Assembly: GCA_009469665.1 (NCBI GenBank)
Contig: SSTB01000259.1
Coordinates: forward strand, 1 to 12,699
Reading direction: 5' to 3'
DNA from: Azonexaceae bacterium
GTDB taxonomy: Bacteria > Pseudomonadota > Gammaproteobacteria > Burkholderiales > Rhodocyclaceae
DNA length: 12,699 bases
Under the pieces are notes generated by a model. That model did no database searches, was not told the origin of the DNA, and saw nothing but the letters and a program-made list of their open reading frames with translations. Positions 1 through 7,985 of this stretch are shown here, piece by piece. Position numbers and translations under genes: made by a program. Each line of letters opens with the position of its first letter. Within the stretch, counting starts at the first letter, position 1.

Positions 1-1
1 C

Positions 2-1450
2 AGCGCCCTGTGGCCGTTCTCGACCCTCGACTGGACGGCCGAGTGGCCGACCAAGTCCAACGCCGCCCTCGACCTCTACCTGCCCTCGACGGTACTGGTC
101 ACCGGCTTCGACATCATCTTCTTCTGGGTCGCCCGCATGGTGATGATGACCAAGCACATCACCGGCAAGATCCCCTTCCAGCACGTCTATGTGCACGGCC
201 TCATCCGCGACGCCGAGGGCCAGAAGATGTCCAAGTCCAAGGGCAACGTGCTCGACCCCATCGACCTCATCGACGGCATCGGCATCGAGGATCTGGTCAA
301 GAAGCGCACCTTCGGCCTCATGAACCCCAAGCAGGCTGAGCAGATCGAAAAGAAGACGCGCAAGGAATTCCCCGAGGGCATCCCCGCCTTCGGCACCGAC
401 GCCCTGCGCTTCACCTTCGCCAGCCTGGCCAGCCCGGGCCGCGACATCAAGTTCGACCTCAATCGCTGCGATGGCTACCGCAACTTCTGTAACAAGCTGT
501 GGAACGCCACCCGCTTTGTGCTGATGAACGTCGAAGGCCACGACCTGGCGCTGGATCACCAGCAGCAGGCCGACGGTTCCTGTCCGGTACCCGCGGGTGG
601 GCGGTTGAAGTTCAGCTTCGCCGACCGCTGGATCGTCAGCCTCCTGCAACGAGTCGAAGCCGAAGTCGAGCAGCACTTCACCGATTACCGCTTCGACCTC
701 CTGGCCCAGGCCATCTACAAGTTCGTCTGGGACGAGTTCTGCGACTGGTACCTGGAGATCGCCAAGGTGGAGATGCAGCAGGGCGACGAGGCCGCCGCCC
801 GGGGCGCTCGCCGCACCCTGGTGCGCGTGCTGGAAGCCATCCTGCGCCTCGCCCACCCCCTGCTGCCCTTCATCACCGAAGAACTCTGGCAGACGGTGGC
901 GCCCATCGCCGGCAAGAAGACCCACGACTCCATCATGCTCGCCCCCTACCCCCGTGCGGAGCCCGGCCGCATCGATGCCGCTTCCGAAGCCAAGGTCGAG
1001 CGCCTCAAGGCCCTCACGTACGCCTGCCGCAACCTGCGGGGCGAGATGGGTATCTCCCCGGCCCAGCGCATGCCGCTCCTGGTGGCCGGCGGCGGCGAGA
1101 AAATTTCCGCGGAATTGCGTGAATTCGCCCCCATCCTGCAAGCTCTGGGTAAGCTCTCCGAGGTACAAATAGTCGCCGACATGCCGAGCGACGCCCTGGC
1201 CCCGGTAGCCGTGGTGGGCGAAGCCCGACTCATGCTCAAGGTGGAGATCGATGTCGCCGCCGAGCGGGAGCGCCTGAGCAAGGAAATCGAGAAGCTGGAG
1301 AAGCAGATCGCCAGCGACAGTTCCAAGCTCGCCAACGAAGGTTTCGTGGCCCGGGCGCCGGCGGCGGTAGTCGAACAGACCAAACAGCGGGTGGCCGAGT
1401 TTTCCGCCACCCTGGAAAAACTGAGGCCCCAGCTCGCAAAGTTGGGCTGA
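2..1450 (+). CDS. valS: Valyl-tRNA synthetase, C-terminal part (5' end outside window)
   Basis: Cytoplasmic class I aminoacyl-tRNA synthetase that charges tRNA-Val with valine. The frame is open from base 2, so the gene enters from the left; 482 residues are visible, about half of the usual ~950. The fragment begins in the second half of the catalytic Rossmann fold ([11 protein letters not shown]). The KMSKS ATP-binding loop is intact at 224-238, in the context [10 protein letters not shown]. The helical anticodon-binding domain follows, with FCDWYLE near 740-760 and [12 protein letters not shown] near 860-890. The last ~70 residues are rich in Glu, Lys and Arg in heptad-like order, matching the C-terminal coiled-coil arm of ValS that contacts tRNA. 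The stop is TGA at 1448-1450. A small membrane-protein gene follows 14 nt later and is probably co-transcribed. Identification is essentially certain; only the N-terminal half cannot be judged. Confidence 0.97.
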   Translation, partial: SALWPFSTLDWTAEWPTKSNAALDLYLPSTVLVTGFDIIFFWVARMVMMTKHITGKIPFQHVYVHGLIRDAEGQKMSKSKGNVLDPIDLIDGIGIEDLVKKRTFGLMNPKQAEQIEKKTRKEFPEGIPAFGTDALRFTFASLASPGRDIKFDLNRCDGYRNFCNKLWNATRFVLMNVEGHDLALDHQQQADGSCPVPAGGRLKFSFADRWIVSLLQRVEAEVEQHFTDYRFDLLAQAIYKFVWDEFCDWYLEIAKVEMQQGDEAAARGARRTLVRVLEAILRLAHPLLPFITEELWQTVAPIAGKKTHDSIMLAPYPRAEPGRIDAASEAKVERLKALTYACRNLRGEMGISPAQRMPLLVAGGGEKISAELREFAPILQALGKLSEVQIVADMPSDALAPVAVVGEARLMLKVEIDVAAERERLSKEIEKLEKQIASDSSKLANEGFVARAPAAVVEQTKQRVAEFSATLEKLRPQLAKLG

Positions 1451-1464
1451 ACCCGGAGACCTCG

Positions 1465-1947
1465 ATGCAGGACAAGCGCAGTTTCTTCACCCAGGTATTT
1501 ACCGCCCTGATGATCTTTTCCTTTCTGGTGGGCGTGTGTTCCGTCGCGTTCATCACCGCCTGGCCCTGGGAGAAGAGCAACCCGGCGTGGAAGCCCGAAT
1601 TCCGCCTGGTGGTGGCCTGCGGCGAAAAGAAGGACGCCTGTGGCGTCGCCTGGCGGGATCTGGCCCAGGAACGCGCTGCGGGGCGAGTCACTGCCCTGGC
1701 CCCGGCAGCCCCGGCTGGCGATCTGGAAGAAGCCCTCAACTGGCTGCGTTGGACTTCGGACCAGGGCGTCTACGAGGTCAAAGCCTCGTCCTGGCACTTC
1801 CAGACGGTCGTCCGCTACCGCATCGAAAACGACGCGCCGGTTCTCGTCGCCTATCAGGACGTGAATGTCGCCCGGGCTTTTACCTATGCCATTGGCGCCG
1901 CCATCTTCATGATGGTCGGCTTGTACCTGCGCAAGCTGCGCAACTGA
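1465..1947 (+). CDS. Hypothetical two-pass inner-membrane protein
   Basis: A 160-residue protein that I do not recognise. Residues ~9-32 form a hydrophobic helix preceded by basic residues, and residues ~138-155 form a second helix followed by RKLRN. This predicts both termini in the cytoplasm and a ~100-residue periplasmic loop. The loop contains a close cysteine pair (C52 and C59, in ACGEKKDACG), an Ala/Pro-rich stretch and a Trp-containing segment (LNWLRWTSDQ). The ATG has a good ribosome binding site (GGAG at 1455-1458, 6 nt spacing), and valS ends 14 nt upstream, so co-expression with valS is likely. It ends 4 nt before the end of the convergent HtrA-like gene. The frame is open throughout, and the good ribosome binding site and membrane topology support a real gene. 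No function is assigned. Confidence 0.8.
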   Translation: MQDKRSFFTQVFTALMIFSFLVGVCSVAFITAWPWEKSNPAWKPEFRLVVACGEKKDACGVAWRDLAQERAAGRVTALAPAAPAGDLEEALNWLRWTSDQGVYEVKASSWHFQTVVRYRIENDAPVLVAYQDVNVARAFTYAIGAAIFMMVGLYLRKLRN

Positions 1948-1951
1948 ACGC

Positions 1952-3079
1952 CTATTCGCGCCCTTCTGCCAGGGTCAGGCTGAGCTGGAGCACCTTGCCT
2001 TCGCGCAAGACCCCCAGGACGATGCGGTCACCGATACGCTTGCCCCCCAGGATGCGGTCGATATCGGAAGAGTTGAAGACCGGACTACCGTCGAGGGTTT
2101 GCAGGACATCCCCCGGGGCCACGGTACCGTCCCGGCCGACGCGGGAGGGGCGCAGCCCTGCCAGGGCAGCGGGCGAACCCGGCGCCACGTCCAGGACGAG
2201 GACGCCCTTGACCCCCATCTGTTGCAGTACCACGGCACTTACCCGGTCGATGACGTTGAAGCCGGCCGTGGGCCGTCGGTAATAACCGAAGGCGATCAAT
2301 TCCGGGACCACCCGATTGACCGTGTCCACGGGCACCGAGAATCCTATTCCCGCACTCGCGCCGGAGGGGCTGTAGATGGCGGTATTGACCCCGATCAGCC
2401 GGCCGGCGCTGTCGAGCAGCGGTCCCCCGGAATTACCTGGATTGATGGCCGCGTCGATCTGGATGAGGCGATGGATGGCGTTGCCGTCCTCGCCATCGAT
2501 GGAGCGGTTGAGGGCCGAAATCACCCCTGTGGTCAGGGTATGGTCGAAGCCGAAGGGATTCCCGATGGCCAGGACCCGCTGCCCCACCTGAAGATCGGCG
2601 CTAGCCCCCAGGGGCAAGGGGGCGGGACGCCTCTCGGGCACAGTGATCTTGAGCACCGCGAGATCATGGTCCGGACTGGCGCCCACCAGTTCGGCGACAA
2701 ATCCCCGTTGGTCGGCCAGCCGCACCAAGGCGCCCTTGGCCCCCGACACGACGTGGTAGTTGGTCACCACGTGCCCCTGGTCATCCCACACGAAACCGGA
2801 CCCCGTTCCCCGCGGCACCTCCTTCACGTTCATGGTCCACAGGTTGAGCACCCGGTCCAGGGTGGTGATATAGACCACGGAAGGGCTGGCCTTCTTGAAG
2901 ATGGTGATGGTCGAATTCTCCTCCGCCGTCAGGGGCCCCCTGGGCACCACCGGGCGTACGGCGGGATCCTTTGTGGTCGCCGGGCGCGCGGCAACTTCCC
3001 CGGCCATGGAGCAGGCAGTGATCAGGAGGAGAATCGCGGGCCAGACAGCCCGACGCTGGGGAGTACGAATCGGTTTCAT
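1952..3079 (-). CDS. HtrA/DegP-like trypsin-type serine protease with one PDZ domain
   Basis: An S1C-family envelope protease of 375 residues. The N-terminus is basic then hydrophobic, and contains I-T-A-C at residues 20-23. This fits a lipobox, so it may be a lipoprotein; ordinary signal peptidase cleavage after the nearby Ala residues is the alternative. The trypsin-like domain spans about 50-260. Its catalytic triad is visible as H109 (VTNYHVVSG), D139 (SPDHDLAVLK) and S217 (NPGNSGGPLLD). One C-terminal PDZ domain covers about 270-370, with VAPGSPAALAGL and GDVLQTLDG. One PDZ rather than two makes it DegS-like in architecture, but a transmembrane anchor is replaced by the possible lipobox. 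Family members degrade or sense misfolded envelope proteins. It lies 184 bp downstream of the PabB-PabC gene on the same strand. I see no strong ribosome binding site before the ATG. Its end is convergent with, and 4 nt from, the preceding plus-strand gene. Confidence 0.93.
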   Translation of the reverse strand: MKPIRTPQRRAVWPAILLLITACSMAGEVAARPATTKDPAVRPVVPRGPLTAEENSTITIFKKASPSVVYITTLDRVLNLWTMNVKEVPRGTGSGFVWDDQGHVVTNYHVVSGAKGALVRLADQRGFVAELVGASPDHDLAVLKITVPERRPAPLPLGASADLQVGQRVLAIGNPFGFDHTLTTGVISALNRSIDGEDGNAIHRLIQIDAAINPGNSGGPLLDSAGRLIGVNTAIYSPSGASAGIGFSVPVDTVNRVVPELIAFGYYRRPTAGFNVIDRVSAVVLQQMGVKGVLVLDVAPGSPAALAGLRPSRVGRDGTVAPGDVLQTLDGSPVFNSSDIDRILGGKRIGDRIVLGVLREGKVLQLSLTLAEGRE

Positions 3080-3263
3080 GGATGAGAATTGGCGAGTGGA
3101 AGGAAATCGCGAGGATAGCCCCTACCCAACGCGCGTGAGACACCCCTCTCCCTAGAATTCGTCCGCTGGACGAGCCGGATGGGCGAGCGTTTCGGTGTGA
3201 CTCGGAGGTCCAGGGCTCGAGGCCGTGCGCGCATCGACAAGCGGCCAGTTGAGGTTCTTGGAG

Positions 3264-5123
3264 TCATAACTCGGAGGATTCGCCCACACTGCCCGGGGCC
3301 GGAACCAGGCTGACCGGTACCAGACCTCGCAGGGCGTTGCCCAGGAAGAAGCCCGCGGCCAGGTCGGCCGGCCCCAGTACCGCCTCGCGAGCCCGACCCG
3401 AAGCCAGCAGGTCTGCCCGCAGGACGCCGGGCAAGGCGCCGCTGGCGACGGGTGGCGTCTGCAGGAGGCCGTCCCGGGGGACGAAGACCGTGCTGCGCGC
3501 ACCTTCCGCCACTTCACCACGGCGGTTGAGGAAGATCACGTCAAAGAACTCCGGCTGGTCGACCAAGGAGGCAATCGCCCTGTCGTAGGTGCCCCGGATG
3601 GAGGTCTTGTGGCGCCGCAGGGGATCGTCGCCGTCGATGGCCTCGGGCGCCAGGCAGGCAAAGCGGGGTCCGGGGGGTTCCGGGCTGAGGGGCGAACACG
3701 TCACCTCGGGGCAACCCGTCCGGCCCAGGGTGAGGCGTACGCGCCAGACGCCGCGGGTCGAGCACCCAGCCAGGGCCGCGACGATGCGCTCGCGGCTGAA
3801 GGGAAAGGCAAACCAGGCTGCAGAGCGCTCCAGGCGGGCAAGATGGCTTGCGAGGCGGGGCCAGACGCCGTCCTCGCAGCGCAGGGTTTCGATGAGAACG
3901 AGGCCCGGGTCGTGGTCGGTCAGAAAGGCGGCCTTCAGGCGGCACTCGCGCCACTCGTCCTCCGCGTCGGAATCGGCCACGACGCCACTGCCTATCCCCA
4001 GGGTACCTCTGCCGTCGGCGCCCAGTTCGAGGGTGCGGATGGCGACATTGAGACGGAAGTCGCCCGCGGCATCGATCCACCCCAGAGCCCCGGTATAGAG
4101 GCCCCGCGGCCCATCCTCCAGTTCGCCAATGATCTGCATGGCGCGAATTTTGGGCGCCCCGGTCACCGATCCACAAGGGAAGAGCGCTGGCAACACCTTG
4201 CCGATATCGCCATCAGGCACCCGCGCAGAAACCTCCGATACCATCTGCCACACGGTGGGATAGGCCTCCACTTCGAAAAGGCGTTCCACCCGCACGCTGC
4301 CCGGCACCGCGATGCGGCCCAGGTCGTTGCGCAGCAGGTCGACGATCATCAGGTTCTCGGCCCGGTCCTTTTCCGAAGCCCGCAGCGCGTCCGCATCCTG
4401 CTCCCGCGGCGCCGTGCCCTTCATGGGCCGCGTCACCAGACTCTCGTCGCGCCGTTCGACGAAGAGTTCGGGCGACAGCGAGACAATGGCTTCGCCGCCA
4501 ACCGACACGAAGCCCCCATAGCGCACCGGCTGCCGCTGCCGCAGCGCCACGTAGAGCGCGAGGGGGTCTCCGAACCAGGCAAATCGGCAGGCCATGGTGA
4601 AATTCACCTGGTAGCAGTCCCCCGCCGTGATGTACTCCCGGATGCGCTCCAGGCGCTGGCGATAGGCGGAGAAGTCCATATCGTAGGACAGGCCTCCCAC
4701 GCCGGCATGGCGCCGGTCGGGCAAAAGCTGGCTTAGACGCTCTTCGAGCCAGGCTGACGCGGCCACGCGCGTCAGTTCCTCGCGACGGGAGAAGCGCCAG
4801 AAGCGGGCCAAGACGCCACCCTCGACCCGGGTCGCAAGCCCCGTCGCCGGCTCCAGGGCGTGGCCCAATTCATAGGCCAGGGCAGCCACCCAATGAGCGC
4901 CGGACGTCCGCGCGAGCAAGGCCTCGACTTCGCCTCGATTACGGCAGACGACGGTCTCCTGCAGGTCCGAAAACAGCCAGGCTGCAGGCTGGCCGGGGAG
5001 GGCGTCGCGGTCCTCCAGAAAGGCCAGGTCAGGGCAAACAGCCCCCGAAGAGGACCCGCCGGTGCCGTCTCGCTGCCCGTCCTGCCCGAGGCCGACGCCC
5101 GTGTTCTGGCTGCACGGCATCAT
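3264..5123 (-). CDS. pabB: Fused aminodeoxychorismate synthase component I / 4-amino-4-deoxychorismate lyase (PabB-PabC)
   Basis: Makes p-aminobenzoate for folate. The PabB half aminates chorismate using ammonia from a PabA glutaminase, which is not in this window. The PabC half releases pyruvate with PLP. I start it at the ATG at 5123 (619 residues), because GAGGA lies 5 nt upstream. A longer frame from a GTG at 5189 has no such site and adds a low-complexity head. Residues ~150-400 form the chorismate-binding domain: GDCYQVNFT near 168, RPMKGTAPR with the catalytic Lys at ~235 (usually PIKGT), ENLMIVDLLRNDLG, GSVTGAPK, and IGSGVVADSD. From about residue 410 the chain becomes a fold-type IV PLP enzyme: LIETLRCEDG, then RRHKTSIRGTYDRA with the probable PLP-binding Lys at ~506, then NRRGEVAEGARSTVFV. 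The tusA gene ends 101 bp upstream on the same strand. The fusion is a known arrangement in proteobacteria. Confidence 0.94.
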   Translation of the reverse strand: MMPCSQNTGVGLGQDGQRDGTGGSSSGAVCPDLAFLEDRDALPGQPAAWLFSDLQETVVCRNRGEVEALLARTSGAHWVAALAYELGHALEPATGLATRVEGGVLARFWRFSRREELTRVAASAWLEERLSQLLPDRRHAGVGGLSYDMDFSAYRQRLERIREYITAGDCYQVNFTMACRFAWFGDPLALYVALRQRQPVRYGGFVSVGGEAIVSLSPELFVERRDESLVTRPMKGTAPREQDADALRASEKDRAENLMIVDLLRNDLGRIAVPGSVRVERLFEVEAYPTVWQMVSEVSARVPDGDIGKVLPALFPCGSVTGAPKIRAMQIIGELEDGPRGLYTGALGWIDAAGDFRLNVAIRTLELGADGRGTLGIGSGVVADSDAEDEWRECRLKAAFLTDHDPGLVLIETLRCEDGVWPRLASHLARLERSAAWFAFPFSRERIVAALAGCSTRGVWRVRLTLGRTGCPEVTCSPLSPEPPGPRFACLAPEAIDGDDPLRRHKTSIRGTYDRAIASLVDQPEFFDVIFLNRRGEVAEGARSTVFVPRDGLLQTPPVASGALPGVLRADLLASGRAREAVLGPADLAAGFFLGNALRGLVPVSLVPAPGSVGESSEL

Positions 5124-5224
5124 GGAAGTCCTCGCCCGGGCAGCTTCACGCGCCCCCCTCCCGCAGCAGGGAAGAAGCGGGACGCGCACGTCGCCGCGGG
5201 CACTTCATGACTTCGGACAGCGTA

Positions 5225-5452
5225 TTACTTGCGCCTGAGGAAAAACTCGAAGACGCGCTCCTCTTCCCCTTGCTGCAGAAGTTCGTTTCCGGTCTGGCGG
5301 GCGAAGGCGGCGAAATCCTTGATGGCGCCCGGGTCGGTTGCCAGCACCCGCAGCACCTGGCCCGATTCCATTTCGGCCAGGGCCTTCTTGGTCCGCAGAA
5401 TGGGGAGGGGGCAGTTGAGGCCCTTGACGTCGAGTTCGCGGTCGTATTGCAT
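5225..5452 (-). CDS. tusA: TusA/SirA-family sulfur carrier protein
   Basis: A small cytoplasmic protein of 75 residues, the usual size for the family. TusA proteins carry a persulfide on one cysteine and pass it on in tRNA thiolation, molybdopterin synthesis or dissimilatory sulfur oxidation. The family signature is present: LDVKGLNCPLPILRTKKAL, with the CPxP cysteine at C14. The C-terminus (EFFLRRK) also fits the family. It sits 39 bp downstream of the BepA-like protease gene on the same strand. There is no clear ribosome binding site. A TAAAAT -10-like hexamer lies at 5483-5488 on the minus strand, but no good -35 is at the right distance, so co-transcription with the upstream gene is as likely. 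Family membership is secure. Whether it acts in tRNA thiolation or sulfur trafficking cannot be read from the sequence. Confidence 0.93.
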   Translation of the reverse strand: MQYDRELDVKGLNCPLPILRTKKALAEMESGQVLRVLATDPGAIKDFAAFARQTGNELLQQGEEERVFEFFLRRK

Positions 5453-5491
5453 GGTGCGCGCCGGGGTAGGGGAAAGGCGCCCATTTTAGCG

Positions 5492-6943
5492 CTACCAGCG
5501 GCGCTTTTCTTTCAATTCGTCCTCGAGCCGCTTCTTCATCTCCCGCAGGCGTGCATCGATGACCGAAAGCTCGTAAAAGTTGGCATCCCCGGCCCTTTGA
5601 GCCCATTGCAATTGCTCCACCGCCGCCTGGGTCTGTCCCTGAAGGGCATAGACCTCGGCCAGGGCGCGGTGCTGCTGGGCACGCCGCCCCAAGCCGGCAT
5701 AGCTTTCCGCCCGAAATTTGTGCAAACGCACATCGTCCGGGTAAATCTGCAACTGTGTTTCGGCAAAGTGCAGGGATTCCGCGTAACGCTTCAAAGCCAC
5801 CAGGGCCTCTGCATACCCGTAGATCAACGCGTAGTTAAGTGCATAGCGGGCCATGGCGTCGCGGTAGAGCGCCAGCCCCCCTGCCGCATCGCCCTGGCCG
5901 ATGCGCGACTCGGCCAGCAGGTGGTCGATCATGGGCGACTCGGCCTTGAGCTTCCGGGCAGCCTGAATTTCGGCTTCGGCACCGGCCCAGTCTCGGGAGC
6001 GCCCCAGTGCCACGGCCAGGCCGTAGCGGGCTGCGGCCTCGGAAGCGAATTTGCGATCGCCCACCAAGGCCTGCATGTCCTTGCGCGCCTCGGCAGGCGT
6101 CCCCTGCTTGGCCCGCAGTTTGGCCCGTACGAGTTGGAATTCAAGACTATCCGGCACCTGGCGATAGGGAATTGCCTGCTCCCGGTTCTGCATGTCCGAA
6201 ATACGCTCACCCGTTACCGGGTGAGTCCGCAGGTAAACCGGGGCATTGTTTTCGTACACCCGAGTCGCCCGCTGAAGCCGCTCAAAAAAGTTCGACATGC
6301 CGCGCACGTCGAACCCGGCCTTGCGCAGCACCTCAAAGCCTGAACGATCGGCCTCGCGCTCGAAATCGCGGCTGTAGCCCAGTTGCGCGGCAATGGCACC
6401 CGCCTGCGAGGTGGCGATGGCCGCCCCCGCAACCTGGGAATTGGAACGGGCCGCCAGCAGGCCCACCACCATGGCCAGCATGGTTCCCATGGACAACTGC
6501 TTTTCCCGCATGACCTGGCGGGCAATGTGGCGTTGCGTGACGTGGGAGATTTCGTGGGCGAGCACCCCGGCCAGTTCCGATTCGCTCTGGGAAGCCAGCA
6601 GGAGCCCCGCATTGACGCCAATAAAACCACCAGGCATGGCAAAGGCGTTGATCGAAGTGTCGTTTACGCCAAAGAAATAAAAGCCGATGGCCGGGTCGTC
6701 ACTCACCGCCACCAGGCGACCACCCAGCTGATTGAGGTAAGTCTCTATGTCGGGATCGTCTAGATAGCTTGGATCGCGCCAGCGGAACTCGTGCATGATC
6801 CTCTGACCGATCTTTTTTTCCGTGGCGGGGGACAGATCCCCGGCAGACGCTTCGCCTAGGTCGGGAAGATCGTCGCCGCGGGCCGGCGAAAGGGTCAGCA
6901 ACAGAGCCAGTGTGCAGGCGGTGAGGCGGTTCGCGAGGGGCAT
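5492..6943 (-). CDS. bepA: BepA-like periplasmic M48 zinc metalloprotease with C-terminal TPRs
   Basis: A 483-residue exported protease/chaperone resembling E. coli BepA (YfgC), which works on outer-membrane proteins such as LptD with the BAM complex. The N-terminus is a typical Sec signal peptide: a short basic start, a hydrophobic core of Leu/Ala, and cleavage probably near residue 23. The M48 domain has the zinc motif HEISH (H130, E131, H134). The third ligand region is EREADR (E197). LRTHPVTGERI contains H241, equivalent to the conserved BepA histidine near the active site. Residues ~265-480 are helical and repetitive (ARAKLRAKQGTPAEARKDMQALV; YAEALVALKRYAESLHFAE), fitting a TPR array. 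The length matches BepA (~487). No Shine-Dalgarno is visible before the ATG. It is divergent from moaC and heads a minus-strand run that continues into tusA. The symbol is assigned by architecture. Confidence 0.92.
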   Translation of the reverse strand: MPLANRLTACTLALLLTLSPARGDDLPDLGEASAGDLSPATEKKIGQRIMHEFRWRDPSYLDDPDIETYLNQLGGRLVAVSDDPAIGFYFFGVNDTSINAFAMPGGFIGVNAGLLLASQSESELAGVLAHEISHVTQRHIARQVMREKQLSMGTMLAMVVGLLAARSNSQVAGAAIATSQAGAIAAQLGYSRDFEREADRSGFEVLRKAGFDVRGMSNFFERLQRATRVYENNAPVYLRTHPVTGERISDMQNREQAIPYRQVPDSLEFQLVRAKLRAKQGTPAEARKDMQALVGDRKFASEAAARYGLAVALGRSRDWAGAEAEIQAARKLKAESPMIDHLLAESRIGQGDAAGGLALYRDAMARYALNYALIYGYAEALVALKRYAESLHFAETQLQIYPDDVRLHKFRAESYAGLGRRAQQHRALAEVYALQGQTQAAVEQLQWAQRAGDANFYELSVIDARLREMKKRLEDELKEKRRW

Positions 6944-7008
6944 GGGTGCTATGATAGCCCACCCGCGCGGCGCCCAGCCCGCGAACCCGTAACCGAAGGT
7001 AAACCGTC

Positions 7009-7494
7009 TTGAGTTCCTCGCACCTCACCCATTTCGACGCTGCCGGTCAGGCCCACATGGTGGATGTCGGCGGCAAAAGCGACACTGCCCGCCTAGCCAG
7101 AGCGGCCGGCTCGATCTTCATGGAAGCGAGCACCCTGGACCTGATTCGCGACGGCACCGCCAAGAAAGGGGATGTCCTGGGTATCGCCCGGGTCGCGGCC
7201 ATTATGGCCAGCAAACGTACCGGCGAACTGATCCCGCTTTGCCACCCCATCGCCCTCACCCGGGTCGCCGCCGATTTCACCGTCGACACCGAGCAGTGCG
7301 CGGTCCATTGCGAAGTCACCGCGGAGTGCCATGGCCGGACCGGCGTCGAAATGGAGGCACTGACCGCCGTGTCGGTCGGCCTCCTCACTATCTACGACAT
7401 GTGCAAGGCCGTTGACCGGGGCATGCGTATCGAGGGTATTCGCTTGCTGGAAAAGAAGGGCGGCAAGTCCGGCCACTGGCTCGGTCCCGGCTGA
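7009..7494 (+). CDS. moaC: Cyclic pyranopterin monophosphate synthase MoaC
   Basis: Cytoplasmic enzyme of molybdenum cofactor synthesis; with MoaA it converts GTP to cyclic pyranopterin monophosphate. The 161-residue length is typical. Residues known to be catalytic in E. coli MoaC are all present with an offset of two: K53 (KKGD), H79 (LCHP), E114 and E116 ([12 protein letters not shown]), D130 and K133 ([11 protein letters not shown]). The start is a TTG. It is supported because the N-terminus ([15 protein letters not shown]) aligns with the known MoaC start, GAAGGT lies 8 nt upstream, and no better in-frame start exists. A TATGAT hexamer at 6950-6955 could be the -10 of a promoter, but the -35 is poor. 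soxY starts 4 nt after the moaC stop, so the two are probably translated from one message. Confidence 0.96.
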   Translation: MSSSHLTHFDAAGQAHMVDVGGKSDTARLARAAGSIFMEASTLDLIRDGTAKKGDVLGIARVAAIMASKRTGELIPLCHPIALTRVAADFTVDTEQCAVHCEVTAECHGRTGVEMEALTAVSVGLLTIYDMCKAVDRGMRIEGIRLLEKKGGKSGHWLGPG

Positions 7495-7498
7495 CGTC

Positions 7499-7984
7499 AT
7501 GGACGAATCTTCGGCCAGTCGCTTGCGCCGCTCCCTGCTGCAAGGTGCGGCCGGCCTGCCCTTGCTGACTCTGTTGGGAAGCGGTCTGCTCATCCCACGC
7601 CGTGTGCTGGCGGCGGAGTGGAACCGCACAGCATTCACTGCGCGCAACCTCGCCGACGCCCTGCGCGCCTCCGGCGCATCGGCTGCCACAGATACACGCG
7701 ACATCGCCATCACCGCACCCGAAATCGCTGAAAACGGCGCCAAGGTGGAGGTCGAGATCAGCTCCAGACTGGCTGACACACGCAGCCTGGCCGTATTTGC
7801 CGAGAAGAATCCCCTGCCCCTGTGCGCAACACTCGATTTTGCCGAAGGGGTACTACCCTACGTCCGCATTCAGCTCAAGCTGGCCGAAAGTACCCGGCTG
7901 CGGGTAGTCGCCCGCACCGGCGATGGACGGCATCACCTCGCTTGGCGGGAGGTCAAGGTCACCCTGGGGGGGTGCGGAGCCTGA
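7499..7984 (+). CDS. soxY: Thiosulfate-oxidation carrier protein SoxY
   Basis: Periplasmic carrier protein of the Sox pathway: sulfur intermediates are bound covalently to a C-terminal cysteine and processed by other Sox enzymes. The 161-residue protein starts with a Tat-like signal (twin Arg in RLRRSLLQGAAG, a hydrophobic stretch, then cleavage probably around VLAAEW near residue 39). The mature domain has typical SoxY phrases: PEIAENGAKVEVEI, LAVFAEKNPLPLCATLDF and YVRIQLKLAEST. The swinging arm ends in GGCGA, so the carrier cysteine is present but the last residue of the usual GGCGG is Ala. It starts 4 nt after moaC and has no clear Shine-Dalgarno, which suggests coupling to moaC translation. 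soxZ begins one base after its stop. No soxA, B, C, D or X is in the window. Confidence 0.94.
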   Translation: MDESSASRLRRSLLQGAAGLPLLTLLGSGLLIPRRVLAAEWNRTAFTARNLADALRASGASAATDTRDIAITAPEIAENGAKVEVEISSRLADTRSLAVFAEKNPLPLCATLDFAEGVLPYVRIQLKLAESTRLRVVARTGDGRHHLAWREVKVTLGGCGA

Positions 7985-7985
7985 C

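Noticed and set aside
2099..3085. A 328-codon open frame on the plus strand opposite the HtrA-like gene
   Set aside because: The opposite strand encodes an intact protease with its full catalytic triad; the plus-strand product is low in hydrophobic core and matches nothing known.
3609..4736. A 375-codon open frame on the plus strand opposite the PabB-PabC gene
   Set aside because: Antisense shadow of a gene with clear PabB and PabC motifs.
5207..6343. A 378-codon open frame on the plus strand opposite tusA and the BepA-like gene
   Set aside because: Shadow of two well-identified minus-strand genes; no recognisable domain and no ribosome binding site.
6950..6956. TATGATA between the BepA-like gene and moaC as a two-way -10 box
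   Set aside because: Neither direction has a convincing -35. It may still be the moaC -10, but support is too thin for a separate feature.
7093..7779. A 228-codon open frame on the minus strand opposite moaC and soxY
   Set aside because: It spans two real plus-strand genes with complete catalytic motifs; no support of its own.
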